Of a stretch of DNA of 64,000 bases, positions 22,675-33,300 are shown in pieces. This DNA is from Phorcus lineatus. Its lineage: Eukaryota > Mollusca > Gastropoda > Trochida > Trochidae. A model generated the notes under the pieces. That model saw nothing but the letters and a program-made list of their open reading frames with translations, was not told the DNA's origin and did no database searches. Both the position numbers and the translations under genes were made by a program. Every line of letters begins with the position of its first letter. Position 1 is the stretch's first letter. Location: the NCBI GenBank assembly GCA_921293015.1, contig OV121088.1:20311645-20375644 (forward strand). The letters are read 5' to 3'.

Positions 22675-23420
22675 CCTATCTATTCTGGTTCTTCATTTTA
22701 GATTAGACTAGATTAGATGGTTTTCACCTCATCTAAATCCAACATGACAAGTGATACATGTGCCAAGTATCAAAAGTTAACATCATAAACTAATCAATCA
22801 AATGTTAAATCTTCAGCGTAAGCAAGACTACAATAAAGTGGTTTGCTTGATAGTACCAATATACAGTTTCTGGGCTTCGGCTCAAGGATAGTTTTTTTTC
22901 ATCATTGTGTCTCTGACAACCTTTTCTTCATCTATTTTTCCATCAGTAGTTTGCATGTACACTGTCTTAAAAGGGAGTGCAACGTTTCCCCCATTTTTGC
23001 CAAATAACTGGCTTCAATACCTGTGATATATGTATGACTATTTTGATTTCATTCAATTGTCATCAGTGAGCCATAACAATAATAACGCAGATATTAAAAT
23101 GCCACCTTTTCCAAGTACCACAACAAGCTCAAAGCGTGCCTACATCATTACCCTGTATAAATTGTACTTTCAACATTCTGTTTTTAAACTTGTTTCGCTG
23201 ATGCTTTGACATATTTCTAATAGTGAAACTAGTATCTTACAGGTGAACAACTTTCTTTATTCATTCTCTATTTGTCATGCTTAATCCTTTTAGCCATGAT
23301 TTATGATACATCCCCTATACTTGACTGGTATCCTCACAGGGTTGGAATCCAGGTGGACACATCAAGTGTTTTTGACCTGAGCTTTACACTATTTTGTCTC
23401 CTTCTGGCAAGGCACTTCCA
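22675..23420. other. THOC3 intron sequence, nothing recognised
   Basis: No repeat family or exon was seen between the pearl-like element and the satellite. Confidence 0.45.
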
Positions 23421-23426
23421 CCCATC

Positions 23427-23626
23427 TGTACAAATTGGTACAGTGGTACTGAATGTACAACCCTATATGTTCAAATTGGTACAGTGGTACTGAATGTACA
23501 ACCCTATATGTTCAAATTGGTACAGTGGTACTGAATGTACAACCCTATATGTTCAAATTGGTACCGCAATACTGGATGTACAACCCTATATGTTCAAATT
23601 GGTACAGTGGTACTGGATGTGCAACC
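23427..23626. repeat. 41-bp satellite, left part (about five units)
   Basis: Unit pattern: TGTACAACCCTATATG, then TTCAAATTGGTACAG, then TGGTACTGAA, total 41 bp. Units differ at a few fixed positions (TGTAC/TGTGC, ACAGTGGTACTGAA/ACCGCGATACTGGA). The array is cut by the Harbinger element and continues at 28617. Confidence 0.95.
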
Positions 23627-23672
23627 CTGGAGCCCGTTTCATGAAAGTCTCTTAGGGCTACGATATCTTAAC
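23627..23672 (+). repeat. Harbinger left terminal inverted repeat
   Basis: Begins CTGGAGCCCGTTTCATG. It matches the reverse complement of 28571-28616 with two mismatches in 46 bases. The true tip may be GGAGCC two bases inward, because the CT also fits the preceding satellite unit. Confidence 0.93.
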
Positions 23673-23872
23673 TCCTACGATACCACTTACGATACTTGTC
23701 TACGACCGTTTCACAAAACTCTCTTACGACTATCTTAGCTAAGATAGATTTTACGATAGCTTCTACTCTCGTAGTAATAACTCTTTCGTGCGTGAAGTCA
23801 ATAAAATGATTAGAGTTCATCAGAGTTACCTCCCTTCCGAAAAATTAGCAGACGACACGCCCATTGAAAACA

Positions 23873-26156
23873 ATGGCAAGTGAAAATCAAGCTCAACACT
23901 CGAAGGCCAGCTCAAGGGCGAGACGGACAAATTTCTCATCCCTTGAGCTGGAAATCCTTACCAGCGAGGTCTGCCGAAGCCATGATTACCTTTTTGGTAA
24001 GCTGAGTGCTACGGTGACCTCAGCTGGTAAGAAGAAGATGTGGCAAGACATCGCCAGCAAGTAAGTAAATGTTACTGATATTGTCTTTCATAATCGATTA
24101 CAGTCATAACATGCACAATAATATACACGTTTCAATTAATCATCAATGAACTCGAAAACTTACCAATTAATCAAAAGGATAACATTAAATGTCCTATGTA
24201 AAGTGTATTGTGTCACATTGAGAAATGATAATAAATCAATGCTTTTTTCCCTTAGGCTAGGTGCAAACTCTTCCACCCGACGAGATACGAAAAAAATGGA
24301 CAGATCTCAGGTAGGCCTATAGTAATTTGCTAAAAACTATCTCTCACATAATCTTGTAAAATAAAATTTGGTCAAGCATAATGAAACAGTTGTTGAATTT
24401 CTTTTTCATTAACATTTGCAGGTCCCAAGTGAAAAAAAAAGAAATGGGCAGGAGGAGGCAAATGAAGAAGACAGGAGGGGGACCCTGCCCACCCTCCCTG
24501 ACAGATGTGGAACAGAGGGTAGGTTCATACAACTAACACCTATACACACCTCTTTATCTATTCATGTTATCCTTTGTGTTGATCAGTACAATGATCACAG
24601 GTATTGTCAATTACACTTATATCTATATATAATAATTTAAACCAGATATATTGAGACACAAGAATAATAACTTACAACACTTCAGTAAGGAGATATAACT
24701 ATTTTGACATGTTGCTTAAACAGTAACAGTCAAATTGTCAAAAACTGTTAAACACAGGGTAAAATGTCAAGTATAAGCTAAATGCCTAGGACAATTCTAA
24801 GAATATTACTGTCAGATTTGACATATTTACTGTAACATATAATACATTTTTAAACATATATGACATATCTCTTATTTCGTTATATTCACTTTTGAAATGA
24901 CATAACAAATTTCAAACGGAAGTTTATGGATTTCTTACTGAAGGTATTTAAATGTATCATTCTTGAAATATATAAATTAATAAAAAAAAAGGGTCAAATA
25001 TCACAAACCAGTGATAACATTTCCAAAAATTTATTTACACAGATAACCAGCATCATACCAGATTGCCAGTTGGAGGGCATTGATGGAGGTTTGGAGACTC
25101 CAATCATTCAAGCATGTAAGTATATATATATGTCATAAAATCCCCAGGTTATTTACAATGAAACTTAAAATACTGGCTGTACCCCGTCATTCAACGAGAT
25201 AAATGATATTACACTTCGAACAAAAGATATCCTCTGTCACATATTTGAGATATAAATATATATGTATAAATGTAGTGGAGTTAGGTTCTACAATATATTT
25301 CATGTATTTGAAATGCACAATTGATATTTTCAAATTCTTTCCAGCTGTACAAGTACATGTGGGGAAACCTGAATGTCTCCCTGAGGGTGAGCCTCTTGAA
25401 GCAGCAGAGCTTCCAATAGAAGCAGCTGATCATGAAGGTAAATTCAAAGTAAATAGAAAAATAAATAAATTAATAAATTAATACATTTTTGTCAATCCAA
25501 TCAAATTATTTTTCTGAAGTTGCAAAAGCCCCTTGCTTGAACATTTTGTGATAGTAGCAATAATAATTATTACAATACAGTAATATCAATTACAGTTTCA
25601 ACCATTTATATTGGGTAATCTTTATCTATAAATAATTAATGAATAGCTATACAAATTTCCATAACAGAGCTAATCAACGCCCTTATTGAGCCTGCTGTCC
25701 CCCTGTCTGCTCCACACATGCATGCTCAGCCCAAGAAAAGAAAAGTTCAATCAGGTAAAATATTTTATAAACTATTTCAATCAATGTCTTGATAATTCTT
25801 CAAATTATACACAGGCATTCCTTTAGCTAACCTTAGTCTTTATAAATAACTGATATTACATTTCTATCCTGAAATTTGAAGATCCAATATTATTTGATGA
25901 CAAATTCAGTTTAACAGATTTTGATAAAATAGTGGTTGTATTTTTTCATATTGATATTTCAGCACCTTCCTGCAACTGCAGTAACAATGACATGGACAGA
26001 GTGATTGCTGTGGAGGAGAAGAAAGTTAAACTTTTAAAAGATTTAGTTCAGGCTATGAGGGAAAGAAATCAAATTGAAAAAGAAAAACTAGAAATGAAGA
26101 AGATTAACTTTGGTTTAAACATGTGTCCTGAAATTAACCCCGTTATTGAATTTTAA
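23873..26156 (+). pseudogene. Harbinger-associated Myb/SANT-like DNA-binding protein, seven exons, frameshifted
   Basis: Inferred exons: 23873-24060, 24256-24310, 24421-24518, 25043-25115, 25345-25437, 25668-25754 and 25963-26156, all with GT-AG borders and compatible phases. Exons 1-3 make the Myb/SANT-like trihelix domain (SLELEILTSEV, then MWQDIASK, then EIRKKWTDL, VKKKEMG and KKTGGG). Exon 4 gives SIIPDCQLEGIDGGLETP, a signature of this transposon-encoded family. Exon 6 has a basic PKKRKV nuclear-localisation-like motif. Exon 7 is a charged coiled-coil tail ending at TAA 26154-26156. Two breaks are visible. The frame needed for EIRKKW differs from exon 1 by one base near 24285. A run of six G at 24476-24481 shifts the frame again before PSLTDVEQR. 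The role is inferred from the family: binding the element's ends and bringing in the nuclease. The start ATG at 23873 is the first in frame. Confidence 0.85.
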
Positions 26157-26374
26157 ATCTAAATACAATATTGTTGTCAAAATCTGAGTCTGTTGTCTTT
26201 TGAATTGAAAAAAATGGCTTTTGAAACAGACTGTACCTTATAACATGTTGTCTGTAAGATAATATCTTGAAAAGCAAGGCTAGATCTGAAGTGAACATGT
26301 ATATAGGCATCTTATGATTACATAAGTTTTACATAATTTTCATAAACAGACTCTCTACAAAATTAAACACAAAT

Positions 26375-26500
26375 GACAAACATCTCATGAGAATCTTTCT
26401 CTTACTATTTGTGTTCTCACGCCTTGGCTATCATTACAAGGTCTGACAACAGCATTGAAGGGGGATTGGAGACACCAATCTGTGAAACATGTAAGTAAAA
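26375..26500. other. Second, divergent copy of Harbinger gene ends between the two genes
   Basis: On minus, 26381-26440 repeats the last coding bases of the nuclease gene (the same QGVRxQIVRERFS ending and stop, with substitutions). On plus, 26447-26492 repeats the exon 4 motif of the Myb-like gene (a SIEGGLETP-like reading followed by a GTAAGT donor). The two scraps lie back to back, as if a related element's convergent 3' halves had been pasted between the genes. Confidence 0.6.
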
Positions 26501-26604
26501 GTGTTACATAAATTCATGAGATAAGCATAATGTTGAATTATTATCGGTATATTCAGAAAAGGATTTATCCAAGAAAATAGGTCACTATTTTGATGATAAA
26601 CATC

Positions 26605-28422
26605 TCATGAGAACCTTTCTCTTACAATTTGACTTCTCACACCTTGACCATCAGTATAATTTCTGAGCACTACATTGTCCTTGTCATTATCAACATCAAC
26701 ACCCAATTCATCCGCACATGGCAAATTGTTTTTGATGCAAAAGTTATGCAATTTAAAACAGCACATGATGACTCTCGTGCACTTTTCAGGGGAGAAGGGC
26801 AGGCAACCAGTGCTCTTATGAAGACATCTGAAATTATATGAAATTCATTTCTCATTATAGTTAGATGTGTCAATCATTTGTTTTTTTCCTTCACATTTCT
26901 GTTTTCAAAGAAGTAACTAGCTCCACAAACTGTCAAGTTACTTGCCTTTTAGTTATGTTTTTAAAAATCATCTATTATCACTATTTAAAGTTTTGCAAAT
27001 ATTCAATGTCAGGAAAATAACACAGATGTTAAATTTAAGTAGATTCATACCTGAAACGCGACTTGAGAACCCCAAAGGCCCTTTCGATGGTGTTTCTGGT
27101 TCTACAGTGTGAGGAATTGAACCTCTCTTCAGGTCGAGATTGTGGGTCAGGAAAAGGAGTCAAGAGCCATGGTCTACAAGCATATCTACAACAGAAAAAC
27201 ACAATTCGTTATATTTTTTTCAGATTCTAATTAATTAAATCATTGAAAAATAAATATATTTTCGTAGTCTATGTAAAAGTACTGTTTATAAAATGATAAT
27301 AAGTCTTATTTTTTTTAAACAAATACAAACATAGATTCTAGAATTTTGGATAAACTTGATTTTCAAAGGAAATTCTCATCATTTATAAAGAAGATATGTA
27401 CCCAGAGTCACCTAGCAGCCAACCATCCTGTGGTGTCCTTTCTAAGAACTGCCCTAGACTCGAGTTCTGCAACATCACTGAATCATGAGTTGCTCCAGGC
27501 CACCTACTCACAACATTCAAAAATCTGAAAAGAAACATGACAATAAACATTTTTTCCACATCACTGTACAATTTTATGAAAATTATAATGTTTTCATTGA
27601 CGGAGATGTATCGATTTTCATATTAATACATTAAAACCGGTATAATGAATCAAATAGATTTCATCTGATTAGAAAATGTGTGAATAGGTCTCAAATTATT
27701 AATGGATGAAGCATACGTAAAATTCTTAATTCGGATAAGGTAGAAGTAAAGGGGACATCACTCACATCTACGTATTACAGAAGGGAAGTTACTCTAATAG
27801 TTCTGCCAAAAAGGGGAAATTAAGTGGATTGCATGTTAATCAAAACGTAATTAACATACAGTATTAATACCTCAGATTGCTGTCACACACAGCCTGAACG
27901 TTGATGGCGTGGAAACCCTTCCTGCACACGTAGGCAGGCTCGGAGGGTCCAGAGGGTGCTTGAATGGGGATCAGCGTGCCGTCGATTGATCCAAGAACGC
28001 GTGGGAAACCAGCGATGTCATAGAATTTCTCTTTCACCGAACGCTGGTCACTTTGCGACGTGGGAAAGTTGACGTTGTCAAAACATTGACAGATTGCCGA
28101 TACAGTGAAGTGTATTATCCGACATACGCTGGCTTTGCTGACATTGTGTATTTTCCCTATCTCGGAATAAAATCCACCCTTACTGAGGAGTAGAGAGCAC
28201 CTCTATCTCTGGAGAAAGAGACATTGAACGCTTAGTTTCGCGTTCCAAAAGGTTAGATGTTTTGTCTACAATTTGAAACAAACTCTCTCTGTCCATTCTA
28301 TAGTTCGAAAAAAGCTCAGTGTCAGAAACCGTGTCCAATAAAAACAGCCTATCTCTGAACACTCTTTGTCTTCTCAAACTTTTCTTCTCAACATTTTTTC
28401 TAAGTGCGATTATGTACGCCAT
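26605..28422 (-). pseudogene. HARBI1-like DDE nuclease of the Harbinger element, four exons, one frameshift
   Basis: Inferred exons on the minus strand: 28422-27871, 27524-27402, 27185-27051 and 26827-26605. Donors and acceptors are GT-AG and phases agree. The N-terminus holds a helical region (RQRVFRDRLFLLD, YRMDRESLFQIVD). The catalytic triad is present: the first Asp in LGSIDGTLIPI, the second in GWLLGDSG (codons split by the exon 2/3 intron), and the Glu in [14 protein letters not shown]. The last exon ends IVRERFS then TGA at 26605-26607. Near 28195 the frame breaks after SPEIEVL; the family sequence resumes one frame over at SKGGFYSEIGKIHNVSK, consistent with a small deletion of the expected ALRF-type segment. 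The protein would cut DNA at the inverted repeats together with the Myb-like partner. Confidence 0.88.
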
Positions 28423-28570
28423 GTTTGCTGGATTATCGTGACTTACGACAATTTTGAAGAATTAAGTCAACAAAAACTTACCTTAAAATTTTATCGTAAC
28501 TTAAGATATCTTAGGCCTACGAGACTTTCGTGAAACGCTCATAAAATCCTACGATAGGGCTAAGATAAAA

Positions 28571-28616
28571 GTTACGATATCTTAGCCCTAAGAGACTTTC
28601 ATGAAACGGGCTCCAG
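28571..28616 (-). repeat. Harbinger right terminal inverted repeat
   Basis: Ends GAAACGGGCTCCAG. It is the mirror of 23627-23672, and satellite sequence (TATGTTCAAATTGG) resumes immediately after it. Confidence 0.93.
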
Positions 28617-29242
28617 TATGTTCAAATTGGTACCGCAATACTGAATGTACAACCCTATATGTTCAAATTGGTATACCGCAATACTGGATGTACAACCCTA
28701 TATGTTCAAATTGGTACCGCAATACTGGATGTGCAACCCTATATGTTCAAATTGGTACAGTGGTACTGAATGTACAACCCTATATGTTGAAATTGGTACC
28801 GCGATACTGGATGTGCAACCCTATATGTTCAAATTGGTTCCGCAATACTGAATGTACAACCCTATATGTTCAAATTGGTACCGCAATACTGGATGTGCAA
28901 CCCTATATGTTCAAATTGGTACTGCGATATTGGATGTGCAACCCTATATGTTCAAATGGGTACCGCGATACTGGATGTGCAACCCTATATGTTGAAATTG
29001 GTACCGCGATACTGGATGCACAACCCTATATGATCAAATTGGTACAACGGTACTGAATGTACAACCCTCTTTGTTCAAATCGGTACCGCGATACTGGATG
29101 TGCAACCCTATATGTTCAAATTGGTACCGCAATGCTGGATGTACAACCCTATATGTTCAAATTGGTACCGCGATACTGGATGTGCAACCCTATATGTTCA
29201 AATGGGTACCGCGATACTGGATGTACAACCCTATATGTTCAA
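28617..29242. repeat. 41-bp satellite, right part (about fifteen units)
   Basis: Continuation of the array at 23427-23626 beyond the inserted transposon, mixing the GTGGTACTGAA and CGCGATACTGGA variants. Because 41 is not a multiple of three and no stop falls in any plus-strand frame of most units, the array shows long open frames (for example 28601-29056) that are not real genes. Confidence 0.95.
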
Positions 29243-29249
29243 GCAAAGC

Positions 29250-29975
29250 GATAAGTAGCTGAACAATTCCTTCAGGGTAATAATTATGAGACAAACATTC
29301 TGGAGTTTAGAATCGTCACAGCCCATATACAATTGGAGTGTTGGTCGCCCACACACATGTACTTTTGATAGCTAACACATTTACGTTGTATGGAAGACAT
29401 GATCAGAAGGGGAAAAGTAAGTTTATAACACGCAAAAGAAGAAGGAAAGATTTCATTCAAGTCCAAGAATCCTTGAAAAATCACTAATCCAAAGGTGAAA
29501 TAATCCAATCACAAGTAATCCAAGGAAAAAACACAGGTGTAATCCAAGTGAAAAAACACAGGTGTAATCCAAGTGAAAAAACACAGGTGTGAGGCAAGAA
29601 AAATTTCTCAATCTATGACCGATCTTCACTCTCAGCGTACAGAGAAAAGAATGACAGTTCAGATTTGAAATTCAAGGGAGATAAGGGAGGTAACTGGGGA
29701 AGACCAACACGCATACTGCTAATAAAATTTTATTTTCATTTTCTCTCTTTCTCTGTACGACCTCTCAAAACGTTGAGATTACTGTCTAAACTCAGTCTAG
29801 TGGTAATATTTACGCAATAATTACACAACATATAAGCTTCTAGCGACACACATTCATACTAGACCTGTGTAACATGGCCTCAGTGGCAAGACGATATATC
29901 CCGATTCCAGTTTTATTAGGCGAGACAATATATCATTGAAGTATTGCAAAGGAACCTGCGAGACGATTATCATCA
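29250..29975. other. Intronic sequence with a short 25-bp tandem repeat
   Basis: At 29515-29595 the unit AATCCAAGTGAAAAAACACAGGTGT occurs about three times. The remainder is featureless. Confidence 0.6.
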
Positions 29976-29980
29976 TGATA

Positions 29981-30392
29981 CAGTGGTTACGATACAATAC
30001 GTATCACAATGCTCTACAGTTCATAAAAGAAGAATATATAGGACATAAAAAAGTAATGCTTTTTCTTAGATACCAAACTGTCATAAACGTAACATGAAGG
30101 GAAATTGCAAAATTAAAGAGGTTGAGAAATTGCACATAAAATATCACAAATATCATAAATGTACTGTTTGTTTGATCACTCTAATCTCTGAAATAGAGAG
30201 TTATGTGTTTGTAACATATTATGTTAACAGTATCAGGATATATTGTGTCTTATGGCGATACATCGATGTATCGTGGACCCTCACGATATAAATATCCTGA
30301 TATATTGTCTAAATGTGTTTTGTATCGATGCACTCGTATCGCGTAGTAGACGATGCAAACATCGATACTATCGATGAATCGTTACACCACTA
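29981..30392. mobile_element. hAT-like MITE
   Basis: Left tip ACAGTGGTTACGATAC; right tip ATCGTTACACCACT, its approximate mirror. Interior repeats of ATCGATGNATCG type are typical of short hAT-derived elements. No target duplication could be confirmed. Confidence 0.5.
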
Positions 30393-30791
30393 ATTCATAC
30401 CTTACGTTCGTCAAACACACCTGCAAAATAAAGGAAAAATGGATTACACACATCCAGTAGGCAAGATTGCAAAGCTCTCTACAGTTTATAAGCACACTAC
30501 TTTTGGTAGTTTTGTTGTCAAGTTCAAGACATTAAATGTCAGAGCGAAAGAACCAAAGTGAAAGAAACATGGCATGAAACTCCTCACAGCGCAGTGTTCT
30601 ATTAGAGTCATGTAAGTCCAGTCCCTCCAGGATTCCGCAGTGAATTTCTAAGAATCCTGCGGTAAATCTAAGTCTGCATTCCAATTTTTCTAAATTCTGC
30701 GACAAATTCTGCAGTAAGACATACATTTAAAAAGGACAAGAAACTTATGAAAGCACCCACTTACATCACTGAATTAACATTCAGTTGTTTA

Positions 30792-31261
30792 AAGAGCCAC
30801 TACTTGAGTTGTTGGAGTCATCTATGCCAAACTTAATCAATGGTGTCATTTGATCACGAAGTATCGACTGTTACCAAAAAGACACTTTTTAAAGCTTGTT
30901 GGTTTTTTACAGTGACAATATGAAGGCAGAACTTCGCAATTGTGATCGAAAACTGAACAGTGGCGCACGTCAAACAGTCAAACGTAATTTTGGAGACTTA
31001 TCTAAAACAGCGAGGAGGCCAGTTAGGAGTTGATAGTGTTTGTTAGGTTAAATAACTAGTATCCATGTATATTGGACGGGATATCTACACCTCTGTGCAT
31101 TTATAAGGCTGTTTTTAGATTTTCATGGAAAACCAGTATTTGTCATATATATGTCTTTTGGACATGAAAAGTTAAGATGTTTTGATATAATATCACCACA
31201 TATGACATTTAGGTTCGTATCAAAGGTAAATAATATGTTATGAAAATCACGGAGTGGCTCT
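30792..31261 (+). mobile_element. TTAA MITE, complete reference copy (470 bp)
   Basis: Tips AGAGCCACT and AGTGGCTCT, flanked by TTAA on both sides (30788-30791 and 31262-31265). A complete inverted copy is at 50608-51074 and a truncated one at 1766-2023. No coding capacity. TTAA duplication suggests mobilisation by a piggyBac-type transposase. Confidence 0.9.
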
Positions 31262-31265
31262 TTAA

Positions 31266-32078
31266 GTTGAGGTAATCTAAGGTTCAGGTTCAGCTGTCAG
31301 CTGATCATGAGGAAGAGGGGGAACCACAGCTTCAGAAACTTTTATCAAACAGAATGACTCTCTGTGGGTAAATAATCTCACAGTTTTTAAAATGAAAGTC
31401 CTGGCTGTCCATCACTAAGATACTTTTCAAGTTTGTCTTTGGCTGAATTAAATGCATACTTAAACATTTCAAGACATTCCAGTTTTGCAGTTAAGTTTAT
31501 GTCCTCAAAATTTCTTAAAATGTGCTGTAATCAAAATCATAATTGACAATAATTTCAAACAGATCGATGCTCTGGACTTTAATACAGTCTTATATTCAAA
31601 TATTATTAAAAGATGTTATTTTAACCAATGTTTTAAAGAATTCATCTGGCATATTTGTGAATAATGTGAAAATATTGATGATTACAAAAAGCTCGATTCA
31701 TTTAGGAGTAGCTGATTATACTTTTGAGATATTTACCTCAATGCTCCTTTCACATAAAATAAATTTTGATTAAAATTTCAAAGCAGGTAAATTCGACGTC
31801 AGAAAAATGAAAGAAACATCAAAGGCAAACCCATTATGAAAACCCATGATTGTTTTCACTGCTATTGGCGTAATATGAAGAGTTCAAATGGATAAAGGGT
31901 TCCATCTTCACAAGATCTTATCATCACTTTAGTGTGCAAATTTCATACGCACGGAAATATTAGATTCCTCACTGAGGAGACTTTTATCACTGAAAAGTCA
32001 GCATAGTTGTTAGCAAAACGCCAACAGTTTAGTGAGGAAATGGTTCGTTTAGCTCGATGGCTTGCCATTGGGAGTCTA
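31266..32078. other. Intronic sequence, nothing recognised
   Basis: AT-rich, with one 76-residue low-complexity frame (31543-31773) that matches nothing I know. Confidence 0.4.
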
Positions 32079-32080
32079 TG

Positions 32081-32478
32081 TCAAAACAATATCACTTCAA
32101 TACGAAGGATCCTGGTTTGGACTTTGTGAGTTGTACGAAGATCTTTCCCTTTAGTGACCAGTTTGCTTCTAAGCTTTTTCAGTTTTACGGGTAGATCTGT
32201 TTGAATTGATTTTTTGGGGTTTCTAAGAACCTTTTGGAAGCTAGCATTAAACACCTTCTGTCTATCTATCATTGTCACAAATTAAAAACCATATGCCCCA
32301 GTCCGGAGGACGGCCCCCTAGGATCTGGGCTGAGTCGTGGCAGTAGGTGCACGTTTACAAGAAGCATATCTTGTGCATTATCAATACCAACGTCTTGGAA
32401 CAGTTTCCTAGCTGATATATCTGGGTTGTCTGTGGTAGGGATACCATATATCAATCTGCATCTGCCAGGCGAGCACAC
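32081..32478 (-). pseudogene. Possible non-LTR retrotransposon ORF1-like fragment
   Basis: On minus, one frame reads DNPDISARKLFQDVGID then VNVHLLPRLSPD. Another, after a stop, reads VFNASFQKVL, SIQTDLPVKLKKLRSKLV and HKVQTRI. The order (a 'helix, N-x-H-x-LP' block, then DLPxxLKxxRxxLxxxGKxLR) resembles the RNA-binding ORF1 of mollusc LINEs. A frameshift or stop separates the two blocks. No reverse transcriptase follows. Confidence 0.4.
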
Positions 32479-32479
32479 T

Positions 32480-32935
32480 TTATGTTGTGTCCTGTTGCAG
32501 CCCTTTATTCTTATGCTCTGATGCTTAAAAATCTTACATTTGTTTACCTTTAATCAGTAAGCAAATCCTTCCGTTTACTCTTCATGCTATGGCGGGATTC
32601 TTGGTCTCATACATCTCATTACAATATTCTAACTTTATGGGTCCTACTTTTCAGTTGTATTTTCTTTTCCCTCCATTTATCAGTGGTCGTGACTATTTTG
32701 GCATATTACTAATTTCTTTCTTCTCAATGGAACCATATCTACCTATATTTTATTTCTCATTTTCTGCTGCTGCTGCTGCAACTTTGTTTGCTAATATTCA
32801 ATGCTGCTGCTGGTGTCTACTCCGTAGTTGCCTGATTTAACTCATTTCATAGCTTATAGGGACCTCCAAGAACCGCCATGCCCATGACAAAGACCTCACA
32901 ATGTTTTTTATTCATTTTGTTTGCGCAACGTTGAC
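32480..32935. other. Intronic sequence, nothing recognised
   Basis: Contains a hydrophobic frame (32589-32840) with a GCTGCTGCT run. It looks incidental, with no splice or homology support. Confidence 0.4.
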
Positions 32936-32936
32936 A

Positions 32937-33080
32937 ATAATCTACCATAACTGTGCAAATACCCAATTCTGATTGGCTGCTGAAAAAAATTAGAGGGTGT
33001 ATAATATGGTTATACAGTCTTTTGTTTATTTTGTCTAACACGCAAGAATTCACTAGTTGCCTAGCAACAATTTACTCCAA
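32937..33080 (+). repeat. Dispersed repeat, direct copy at 36885-37025
   Basis: Both copies read CCATAACTGTGCAAA, CAATTCTGATTGGCTGCTG, AGAGGGTGTATAAT, GGTTATACAGTCTT and GCAAGAATTCACTAGTTGCC. Confidence 0.85.
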
Positions 33081-33202
33081 ATACATACTTGTGTGCCGGA
33101 CATTTTAACAAAAGTCATTATGGTGATTTAGATAGCACAATATATATAAATCCAATTTAATCAAAGTTTGCAAATGTTAACCGCTGTCACACCCGGCAAA
33201 AA

Positions 33203-33300
33203 TAATAATAACAACAATGGCTATTTCTAAAGCGCCCCAATCCATACACTGGTGCAGGCTCATGGCGCATTAGGGGAAAAAGTGATAGTACACAAAGTCT
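33203..33300 (-). repeat. LINE/SINE 3'-tail fragment
   Basis: AATAATAATAACAACAATGG, then AAAGCGCCCCAATCC and GGCTCATGGCGC. This resembles the reverse-oriented 3' end of the CR1/L2-like LINE at 58827-58900 (AATAATAATGAAC, TAGCGCCCAATCC, GGCTCTGG). Confidence 0.5.

Larger units (their letters stand above)
23627..28616. mobile_element. PIF/Harbinger DNA transposon, full length but decayed
   Basis: A 4,990-bp element with 46-bp terminal inverted repeats and the two-gene layout of PIF/Harbinger elements. A Myb/SANT-like DNA-binding protein is on the plus strand and a HARBI1-like DDE nuclease on the minus strand; they converge around 26.2-26.6 kb. In this family the two proteins act together, the Myb protein binding the ends and importing the nuclease. 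Sub-terminal copies of a TTACGATATCTTAG-like word lie inside both ends. The element sits within a 41-bp satellite: satellite units abut both ends. A clear 3-bp target duplication cannot be read because the neighbouring satellite units vary. Both genes carry frameshifts, so this copy could move only with help. Confidence 0.92.

Noticed and set aside
28601-29056. 151-residue open frame
   Set aside because: It is the 41-bp satellite read through all three frames; no domain or splice context.
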